Source: Oscillospiraceae bacterium
Lineage (GTDB): Bacteria; Bacillota; Clostridia; Oscillospirales; UBA929
Direction: 5' to 3'
Assembly (NCBI GenBank): GCA_009777685.1
Contig: WRLJ01000043.1
Location: 1 to 10,650, forward strand
DNA length: 10,650 bases
Position numbers and translations under genes: made by a program. This document shows positions 1 through 3,909 of the stretch, piece after piece (position 1 is the stretch's first letter; every line of letters starts with the position of its first letter). The notes below the pieces were generated by a model. The model was not told where the DNA came from. It saw only the letters and a list, made by a program, of their open reading frames with translations, and searched no databases.

Positions 1-785
1 GTGGTCGGGCTGCCCGGATTCTCATAATTAAGGCCGCCCAGCTCCACTTCCGTTATGGGTTCGTCTTCGTCGCCGTCTTCGTCACCGTCTTCATCGCCGT
101 CTTCATCGCCATCTTCGTCGCCGTCTTCGTCGCCATCTTCGTCTTCCTCAGGCGTCCACAGCAGGAGGCTGTTCGTAAAGCTGGCATCGCTGGTGTAGCC
201 CGCATCCGGCGTACCAAAGGCAGTGATAATGTTAAAGCGGTCATTTCCTGCGGAGGTTGAGTCACTAATCTGAACTTCAAAGGTAATCTTAGCGCCATCC
301 GCAAAGGCAAGGCTTCCCTTGGATACCTTGGCTTCCACTACATAGCCCGGAGCCTCAACGCTGGTCCAGGAATCAGCGGCGGCCTGTCCGGACTTTATGC
401 CCGTCGAGCCGATGCGATACTGGTTGGAGCCGGAGCTTCCCGCGCCGACAAACAGCTCCACATTGTCATACATCCACTGATTGCTGGTGTAGTCAGCCCC
501 CGAGTAGACGTTGCTGTCGGTCACAACCACGCGGACATACAGAGCATCGTTGTCCCAGAGGACTTTGGCCGTTCCGGTCGTTGAGGATGTGGTGTTCTGC
601 GCTGTGGCCACAGGAATCTCAAAGACGTTCGGATCGTCCCAAATCGCGTCGTTTTCCCCCAGCACAGGCGGGGTGTCCACAAACATCGCGTAGGGAACCT
701 CGGGCGCGGCAGAGGTCAGCATCGCCGGCAGCATACCGGCAAGCATCGCCGCCATGATCAGAGTCGCGAGGATTCGCTTTGACAT
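1..785 (-). CDS. Secreted CBM9-like carbohydrate-binding protein with acidic linker (3' end outside window)
   Basis: The frame is open from an ATG at 785 to the window edge, giving 261 visible residues with no stop. An AAGGAGG ribosome binding site (795-801) lies 9 nt upstream and fixes the start. Residues 1-27 form a signal peptide: MSKR, a Met/Ala/Leu-rich core, then a TSAA-type cleavage site. Residues about 35-212 resemble the family 9 carbohydrate-binding / DOMON-like fold: an 'AIWDDP' opening, 'AKVLWDNDALYVRVVVTD', 'YDNVELFVG', a 'GYVVEAKV' strand and 'ITFEVQISD'. This fold usually sits in secreted xylanases or cell-surface glycan-binding proteins. Residues 213-242 are a low-complexity acidic stretch of EDGD units, probably a flexible linker to a further domain that lies outside the window. 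Whether that domain is catalytic or an anchor cannot be seen. The gene is transcribed alone from the promoter at 854-882. The CBM9-like call is fairly confident; the ligand is unknown. Confidence 0.85.
   Translation of the reverse strand, partial: MSKRILATLIMAAMLAGMLPAMLTSAAPEVPYAMFVDTPPVLGENDAIWDDPNVFEIPVATAQNTTSSTTGTAKVLWDNDALYVRVVVTDSNVYSGADYTSNQWMYDNVELFVGAGSSGSNQYRIGSTGIKSGQAAADSWTSVEAPGYVVEAKVSKGSLAFADGAKITFEVQISDSTSAGNDRFNIITAFGTPDAGYTSDASFTNSLLLWTPEEDEDGDEDGDEDGDEDGDEDGDEDGDEDEPITEVELGGLNYENPGSPT
63..134. repeat. 12-bp tandem repeat encoding EDGD units
   Basis: Six contiguous 12-bp units of the form gtcttcRtcgcc (plus strand) lie in frame in the CBM9-like gene and encode repeated Glu-Asp-Gly-Asp. 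The units differ only by a few third-position changes. The length is a multiple of three, so gain or loss of units would change linker length without a frameshift. Confidence 0.9.
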
Positions 786-853
786 GGGTAATTTCCTCCT
801 TAATTTTTGATCGCTTTTCCGGTTCTATGTACGCTCCGGAGACAGATAGATAC

Positions 854-882
854 ATTCTATCCGCTTGCCGGAAGGTTGTCAA
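854..882 (-). promoter_or_regulatory. Sigma-A promoter of the CBM9-like gene
   Basis: On the minus strand there is a perfect -35 TTGACA (882-877), a 17-nt spacer and a -10 TAGAAT (859-854). Transcription would begin near 847, leaving a leader of about 60 nt that contains the AAGGAGG site at 801-795. No terminator-like hairpin was seen in the leader, so simple constitutive or repressor-controlled expression is likely. Confidence 0.85.
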
Positions 883-938
883 TACCCTGGAGGACAATTT
901 TGTTTCTTTTTTTGAATTTTGGAGGGTGGGAGGGGAAT

Positions 939-992
939 GCAGGGCGCGATGGGGTGCGGCGCGCCGGGTTGGCGCATTGTGCGCGATGCCCC
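939..992. repeat. Diverged copy of the hairpin repeat also found at 1877-1930
   Basis: This stretch shares AGGGCGCGA, CGGCGCGCCG and (G/T)GTTGGC.CATTG blocks, in the same order and spacing (one 1-nt indel), with 1880-1930. It lies just upstream of the plus-strand promoter at 993, so copies of the same repeat lie on both sides of the small RNA/peptide locus. No coding role is seen. Confidence 0.6.
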
Positions 993-1022
993 TTGACAGG
1001 GGGGCGGGGGATGTGGTATAGT
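993..1022 (+). promoter_or_regulatory. Strong promoter for a short plus-strand RNA
   Basis: A perfect -35 TTGACA (993-998), an 18-nt G-rich spacer and -10 TATAGT (1017-1022) predict a start near 1029. No plus-strand gene with a ribosome binding site follows. The transcript instead meets the terminator at 1087-1124, so the product is expected to be a short untranslated RNA. Confidence 0.75.
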
Positions 1023-1063
1023 CAAATCAAAGGCAAAGGGCCGCCGTATTCCACAGTGGCCAG

Positions 1064-1073
1064 CCACCTCCCT
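1064..1073 (+). repeat. Direct repeat copy A, anti-Shine-Dalgarno sequence in the small RNA
   Basis: CCACCTCCCT here is an exact copy of 1225-1234. As RNA it is complementary to AGGGAGGTGG, the ribosome binding site region of the convergent peptide gene. Confidence 0.75.
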
Positions 1074-1086
1074 GAGAGAGCAAATC

Positions 1087-1124
1087 GCCCCCGTTAGTTG
1101 GTTACACTAGGCCGGGGGCTTTTT
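1087..1124 (+). terminator. Rho-independent terminator shared by convergent transcripts
   Basis: GCCCCCG (1087-1093) pairs with CGGGGGC (1113-1119) across a 19-nt loop, followed directly by TTTTT (1120-1124). It ends the plus-strand small RNA. Read on the minus strand the same stem follows the stop codon of the small peptide gene by about 15 nt, but only a weak TTT follows it there, so termination in that direction is less certain. Confidence 0.8.
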
Positions 1125-1134
1125 GCTGTGCCGA

Positions 1135-1218
1135 TTACTTGCGAAACCTATCAACCGAGTCAATAAGCCTACGCAGCGCGGACACGAAGAGCCGAAGCTC
1201 CCGCAGCCAGTTCAGCAT
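1135..1218 (-). CDS. 27-residue cationic amphipathic peptide, candidate type I toxin
   Basis: A short frame begins with ATG at 1218 and stops with TAA at 1137-1135. It has a good ribosome binding site, GGGAGGTGG (1234-1226), at a suitable distance. The peptide starts MLNWLRELRLF and ends DRFRK. Leu, Trp, Phe, Val and Ile recur every three to four residues, with Arg, Lys, Asp and Glu between them, so it would form an amphipathic helix with a net positive charge. This suits a membrane-active peptide better than a single-span Fst-type helix. The gene lies convergent to the small RNA at 1029-1124 and shares its terminator. No clear promoter was found upstream; TACATA near 1300 is a weak -10 at best. 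I do not recognise the family. The coding call rests on ribosome binding site, context and peptide character, not on homology. Confidence 0.55.
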   Translation of the reverse strand: MLNWLRELRLFVSALRRLIDSVDRFRK

Positions 1219-1224
1219 AGCTAT

Positions 1225-1234
1225 CCACCTCCCT
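1225..1234 (+). repeat. Direct repeat copy B, over the peptide's ribosome binding site
   Basis: CCACCTCCCT on the plus strand is the complement of the AGGGAGGTGG ribosome binding site of the small peptide gene. It matches copy A at 1064-1073 exactly, while the flanking bases differ. Confidence 0.75.
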
Positions 1235-1370
1235 TACCCTGACGTTCGATGGGAAAGGGCGGCGGCAGGCCCCGTGAAAACACGGCGGTTTCCCTTGCCG
1301 GTATGTAGAGGGCGTCCCCCCCACGCGGAGCAGTGCAGCACAGCTTTTGGGGGATTACAAGACTAGAAAA

Positions 1371-1399
1371 AGGGAGCTTTTCCAGTTGGAAATCTCCCT
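1371..1399. repeat. Hairpin: AGGGAG/CTCCCT with inner TTCCA/TGGAA
   Basis: AGGGAG (1371-1376) pairs with CTCCCT (1394-1399), and TTCCA (1380-1384) with TGGAA (1387-1391), giving a stem with an internal loop. It precedes the composite element at 1426-1474. Confidence 0.6.
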
Positions 1400-1425
1400 C
1401 TCCGCCGGGAGAAATCCCCCCGTAA

Positions 1426-1474
1426 GCCTCCTTTCGTAAAGGAGGTGGCACGCCGCCAGGCGTGCCGGAGGATT
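1426..1474 (+). repeat. Composite double-hairpin element, family 1 copy A
   Basis: Two perfect hairpins lie back to back. CCTCCTTT (1427-1434) pairs with AAAGGAGG (1438-1445), and GGCACGCC (1447-1454) pairs with GGCGTGCC (1459-1466). The element closes with GGAGGATT. A second copy with a different second stem lies inverted at 1552-1595. Confidence 0.8.
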
Positions 1475-1494
1475 TTAGGGCGGGGTACGGGTTT

Positions 1495-1532
1495 GGGCAA
1501 ACACGGCGGGCGATTGGAAATCGCCCCTACGG
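1495..1532 (-). repeat. TAGGG hairpin element, family 2 copy A
   Basis: Read on the minus strand it has CGTAGGGG, then the stem GGGCGATT (plus 1508-1515) / AATCGCCC (1519-1526), then the tail CCGCCGTGTTTGCCC. The same head and tail surround different stems at 1617, 1684, 1826 and 1877. Confidence 0.75.
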
Positions 1533-1551
1533 TTTGTGCGGGAACTTTGTC

Positions 1552-1595
1552 AATCCTCAGTCGGCTTCGCCGACAGCTCCTTTAGGAAAGGAGCC
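1552..1595 (-). repeat. Composite double-hairpin element, family 1 copy B
   Basis: Read on the minus strand it has GCTCCTTT/AAAGGAGC (plus 1576-1594), then GTCGGC/GCCGAC (1560-1574), then TGAGGATT. It has the same order and flanks as 1426-1474, with a different second stem whose two arms have changed together. Confidence 0.8.
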
Positions 1596-1616
1596 TTGCG
1601 GGGTTTTCCCCATGCC

Positions 1617-1652
1617 CTGTAGGGACGCACTCTGTGCGTCCGCCGTTTCCCA
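1617..1652 (+). repeat. TAGGG hairpin element, family 2 copy B
   Basis: TGTAGG leads into GGACGCAC (1623-1630) / GTGCGTCC (1634-1641) with a TCT loop, followed by GCCGTTTCCC. The tail CGTCCGCCGTTTCCCA (1637-1652) is repeated exactly at 1656-1671. Confidence 0.75.
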
Positions 1653-1683
1653 AAACGTCCGCCGTTTCCCACGCCGGGTGCGT

Positions 1684-1723
1684 TGGGGACATTTTGCGGG
1701 ACGCAGAGGGCTGCGTCCCCTAC
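1684..1723 (-). repeat. TAGGG hairpin element, family 2 copy C
   Basis: Minus-strand CGTAGG leads into the 9-bp stem GGGACGCAG/CTGCGTCCC (plus 1698-1706 and 1711-1719), then a tail ending in GTCCCC. The stem resembles copy B; the tail is more diverged. Confidence 0.7.
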
Positions 1724-1726
1724 GAC

Positions 1727-1804
1727 CGTCATTGCGGGCTTGACCCGCAATCTCCCGGGGAATCGCGAATCTGGGGGGGATTGCGGGTCAAGCCCGCAAT
1801 GACG
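1727..1804. repeat. 26-bp perfect inverted repeat with nested palindromes
   Basis: The arms 1727-1752 and 1779-1804 are exact reverse complements, separated by 26 bp. Each arm is itself a hairpin, ATTGCGGG-CTTGA-CCCGCAAT and its complement. The 78-bp unit could fold as one long stem or as two separate hairpins. It has no terminator-like T tract and no gene. A small repetitive or miniature mobile unit is possible, but no target duplication was found. Confidence 0.85.
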
Positions 1805-1825
1805 TAAACAGGACCCCCATGCCAT

Positions 1826-1863
1826 GCGTAGGGCGCGATGCCCACATCGCGCCGTGGTTTGCC
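1826..1863 (+). repeat. TAGGG hairpin element, family 2 copy D
   Basis: GCGTAGG leads into the 9-bp stem GGCGCGATG (1832-1840) / CATCGCGCC (1845-1853) with a CCCA loop, followed by GTGGTTTGCCC, matching the tail of copy A. Confidence 0.75.
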
Positions 1864-1876
1864 CGGTCACACATCG

Positions 1877-1930
1877 TTGTAGGGCGCGACGACCCCGGCG
1901 CGCCGTGTTGGCCCATTGCGCGCGCCGGGG
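1877..1930 (+). repeat. TAGGG hairpin element, family 2 copy E, with overlapping 11-bp palindrome
   Basis: TTGTAGGG leads into GGCGCG-rich arms and the tail CCGTGTTGGCCC. A second palindrome, CCCCGGCGCGC (1893-1903) / GCGCGCCGGGG (1920-1930), overlaps it. Its 3' half is followed by TTT on the plus strand, but no plus-strand gene precedes it. Confidence 0.65.
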
Positions 1931-1959
1931 TTTCCGGGGAAGTCTAATAATCTAATAAT

Positions 1960-2361
1960 CTACAGCTCCGAGGTGCAGGCCCGGCATTTTACGGCCTCCC
2001 GGTGTATCTCGGTTTTGCAGTAGGGGCACAGCCTTGGCGGGGGCGCGGGGGGCGCGGGCTTTTTTCCGATGCGCATCACGCGGTTCATCGCCCGCACCAT
2101 CAGGAACACCACAAAGGCCATAATCAGGAAATTGACCGCGCTGGTGATGAATTTCCCGTAGCTCAGGGTTACGCCGAGGAAGCCGGCCTCCAGCGCGTCA
2201 AAATTCTGTCCCATAAACAGCCCGATCAGCGGCGAGAGGACGTTGTCCGTCAGCGACGTGACCACGCCCTGAAACGCCGCGCCGATGATGACGCCGACCG
2301 CCAGGCTCATCACGTTGCCCTTAACGGCGAACTCCTTGAATTCTTTGAGAAATTTTTTCAT
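1960..2361 (-). CDS. mscL: Large-conductance mechanosensitive channel MscL with C-terminal zinc ribbon
   Basis: The 133-residue product is a pentameric inner-membrane channel that opens on membrane tension and releases solutes after osmotic downshock. The amphipathic N-terminal helix (MKKFLKEFKEF) is followed by TM1 with GNVMSLAVGVIIGAAF (15-30), the periplasmic loop (about 45-70) and TM2 (about 71-93). In place of the usual C-terminal charged helix there is a Pro/Ala linker (102-109) and a four-Cys module (C112, C115, C126, C129; LCPYC and CRAC), a zinc-ribbon tail that is known in some Gram-positive MscL proteins. The ATG at 2361 was chosen because AAGGAAGG lies 8 nt upstream; an upstream in-frame start would lie inside that ribosome binding site region. 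The gene follows the galactokinase gene by 49 nt on the same strand and may be cotranscribed. No clear terminator follows; hairpin repeats begin within 30 nt. Confidence 0.95.
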   Translation of the reverse strand: MKKFLKEFKEFAVKGNVMSLAVGVIIGAAFQGVVTSLTDNVLSPLIGLFMGQNFDALEAGFLGVTLSYGKFITSAVNFLIMAFVVFLMVRAMNRVMRIGKKPAPPAPPPRLCPYCKTEIHREAVKCRACTSEL

Positions 2362-2410
2362 GGGAGAGCCTTCCTTTGCGTGTTGTAGCTTGCCGGGGGT
2401 GCCGCCCACC

Positions 2411-3694
2411 CTACAGCACCATCGTTGCTCCTGTGGTCCGGACCTCCACCATCTGACACGCGCCCGCTCCGAAAACGCGCTCCATGCCCCGGGTGTAGGT
2501 TTCCAGCAGGTCCGGCGGGACGAAGGCCTGGATCGTTCCGGCGAAGCCGCCGCCGTGGACGCGCGTCGCGCCGCGCCCGTCCAGCAGATGCTCGCTCAGG
2601 CCCAGCGCGACGGCCAGGCCCTCCTCCTCGCCGTGGCAGACGTTTTGCAGATACATGAACGACGAACGCCCCGAGCGCCGCACCAAAGACAGGAACCGCT
2701 CGAAATTCCCGCTTTCCAGCGCGGCGATCTGCTCCAGAACGCGGCGGTTTTCCGAGAAAAAGTGCATCGCGCGCAGAATGGCCCGGCCGGGCAGGGCCGC
2801 ATCCCTGTGCAGCGCCGGCAGGGCCTCCTGAAACGCCTCCTCGCCGACCTCGCGCAGGCGCTCCTTGCCGAAACGCTCCGCGACAAGGCGCATCTCGCCG
2901 GTGACGGCGGCGTACTCGCCCTGGAGGTTGGCATGGCTGCCGATCGGGCCGGTGATGCAGAGCTTATGCCCCAGCGCGGCGAAATCGCAGTCCAGCCGCC
3001 GCACCTCCGGCACGCCGCCGGACAGGGCGGCCGCGCCGAAGTCCATCGCGAGGATACCGCCGAACGCGCTGACGGTCTGGTCCAGCATTCCCGAGGGCTT
3101 GCCGAAATAGCGGTTTTCCGCGTACCGTCCGGCGACGGCCAGTTCCATCGGCGGGAGCTGGCCCGCGCCGTACAGGTGGTCCAGCGTCACGCCCGCCAGC
3201 ACCGAGAACGCCGCCGACGAGGACAGGCCCGAGCCGACCGATACCGCCGACGTCGTGACCGCGTCGAAGCCGCCCACGGGATAGCCGGCATGGGAAAAGT
3301 ACGCGCACACGCCGCGCAGCAGGGCGTTGGCGGTGTTGCGCTCGCTGTCGTTCGGCTCCAGCGCGCGCAGCGTGACCATCGTTTCGGGGTGGCCCTCGCT
3401 TTGGATGCGCACGATGGGCAGCGGCGACTGCGCCGCCACCGCCAGCGTGTCGAGATTGACCGCCGCCGCGATGGCGTGGCCGTGGTTGTGGTCGGTGTGG
3501 TTGCCGCCGATCTCCGTGCGGCCCGGCGCGGAGAAGATATGTAAGCCGTCCCTCTCGCCGTACAGCGCGGTAAACCGCCCGACCAGCTCACGGCAGCGCG
3601 CGACGGCCTTTCCGGTCTGCGCGCCGTATAGGGCAGACAGCCGGGCGTCCGCCGCGCCGGAGGCAAGTTTGCTCAGTAAGGTCCGCGCGTTCAT
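2411..3694 (-). CDS. galK: Galactokinase-family GHMP kinase
   Basis: The 427-residue product belongs to the GHMP kinases and most likely phosphorylates galactose at C1 with ATP (Leloir pathway, cytoplasm). It has a roughly 50-residue N-terminal extension, common in clostridial members. It then has the substrate motif GRTEIGGNHTDHNHG (58-72), the phosphate-binding VGSGLSSSAAF (153-163), the catalytic Asp in GMLDQTVSAFGG (D205), and the C-terminal glycine motif GGGFAG (381-386). The classical GEHTDY is GNHTDH here, so the sugar-contacting Glu is Asn65. This is seen in clostridial homologues and leaves the exact substrate open. The ATG at 3694 has AAGGAGG about 8 nt upstream. It is divergent from the SIS-domain gene, which also handles a sugar phosphate, and upstream of mscL. 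Confidence 0.85.
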   Translation of the reverse strand: MNARTLLSKLASGAADARLSALYGAQTGKAVARCRELVGRFTALYGERDGLHIFSAPGRTEIGGNHTDHNHGHAIAAAVNLDTLAVAAQSPLPIVRIQSEGHPETMVTLRALEPNDSERNTANALLRGVCAYFSHAGYPVGGFDAVTTSAVSVGSGLSSSAAFSVLAGVTLDHLYGAGQLPPMELAVAGRYAENRYFGKPSGMLDQTVSAFGGILAMDFGAAALSGGVPEVRRLDCDFAALGHKLCITGPIGSHANLQGEYAAVTGEMRLVAERFGKERLREVGEEAFQEALPALHRDAALPGRAILRAMHFFSENRRVLEQIAALESGNFERFLSLVRRSGRSSFMYLQNVCHGEEEGLAVALGLSEHLLDGRGATRVHGGGFAGTIQAFVPPDLLETYTRGMERVFGAGACQMVEVRTTGATMVL

Positions 3695-3751
3695 GGGGCA
3701 GTCCTCCTTGTTGTCCGTATTGATTCGTTCCGTTGCTTCATCCTGTTTACC

Positions 3752-3780
3752 AGCTTATCATCGTTCGATTTCTTTGTCTA
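3752..3780 (-). promoter_or_regulatory. Candidate promoter for the galactokinase gene
   Basis: Minus-strand TAGACA (3780-3775), a 17-nt spacer and TAAGCT (3757-3752) form an imperfect sigma-A promoter. The -35 has one mismatch and the -10 three. It would give a leader of about 50 nt. The weak -10 fits a regulated promoter, but no operator palindrome was recognised. Confidence 0.45.
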
Positions 3781-3811
3781 CGAAATTTTTCTTTTCCGTC
3801 CGTGAAAATGT

Positions 3812-3841
3812 TTGACTTTCATGCTGGAAGCGTGATATTGT
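3812..3841 (+). promoter_or_regulatory. Candidate promoter for the SIS-domain gene
   Basis: TTGACT (3812-3817), an 18-nt spacer and TATTGT (3836-3841) precede the gene by about 70 nt. It lies about 30 bp from the divergent galactokinase promoter, so a single regulator could act on both. Confidence 0.5.
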
Positions 3842-3909
3842 ATATAGGAGCGGAGAAGCGTGTTTTTCTCCCCGTCCGCTCGGTGTGTATAATAAGGAGG
3901 ATGCCTGTG

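Larger units (their letters stand above)
1029..1124 (+). ncRNA. Candidate antisense-type small RNA (possible type I antitoxin)
   Basis: The RNA is bounded by the promoter at 993-1022 and an intrinsic terminator ending in TTTTT at 1120-1124, giving about 95 nt. It contains no start codon with a ribosome binding site. Near its middle it carries CCACCTCCCT (1064-1073), the same 10 bases that on the plus strand lie opposite the ribosome binding site of the convergent peptide gene (1225-1234). It can therefore pair with that gene's mRNA in two places: the Shine-Dalgarno region and the shared terminator sequence. This is the arrangement of RNA II in Fst/par loci. The RNA boundaries are seen in sequence; the antitoxin role is inference. 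Confidence 0.6.
1240..1959. other. Gene-free region packed with hairpin repeats
   Basis: I see no credible gene in these 720 bases. The frames that stay open here lack ribosome binding sites and run through inverted repeats on both strands. Almost every 30-80 bases there is a perfect or near-perfect palindrome, listed individually below. Between 1240 and 1370 there is only a short CCGTG/CACGG hairpin (about 1270-1283) and a possible degenerate copy of the TAGGG element around 1300. A tandem TCTAATAA (1943-1958) abuts the mscL stop codon. Confidence 0.75.

Noticed and set aside
58..142. Calcium-binding thrombospondin type 3 or dockerin repeat in the acidic linker
   Set aside because: The EDGD period is four residues and lacks the DxDxDG spacing and hydrophobic positions of those modules; a flexible acidic linker is simpler.
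1462..1870. Open frames on both strands through the hairpin region
   Set aside because: They cross several perfect palindromes, lack ribosome binding sites and have no recognisable protein features.
1371..1930. Possible CRISPR array in the repeat cluster
   Set aside because: Repeats differ in sequence, orientation and spacing. There is no constant repeat with unique spacers of even length and no cas gene.
1893..1933. Terminator for a plus-strand gene or for mscL
   Set aside because: There is no plus-strand gene before it, and in the mscL direction the stem is not followed by a T tract.
2285..3544. Plus-strand frame opposite the galactokinase gene
   Set aside because: Low-complexity Arg/Gln/Ala translation with no ribosome binding site; galactokinase motifs on the minus strand are decisive.
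3733..3909. Upstream start for the SIS protein
   Set aside because: The upstream stretch contains the promoter candidates and the AAGGAGG site at 3894-3900. The ATG at 3901 abuts that site, so translation from 3910 fits best.
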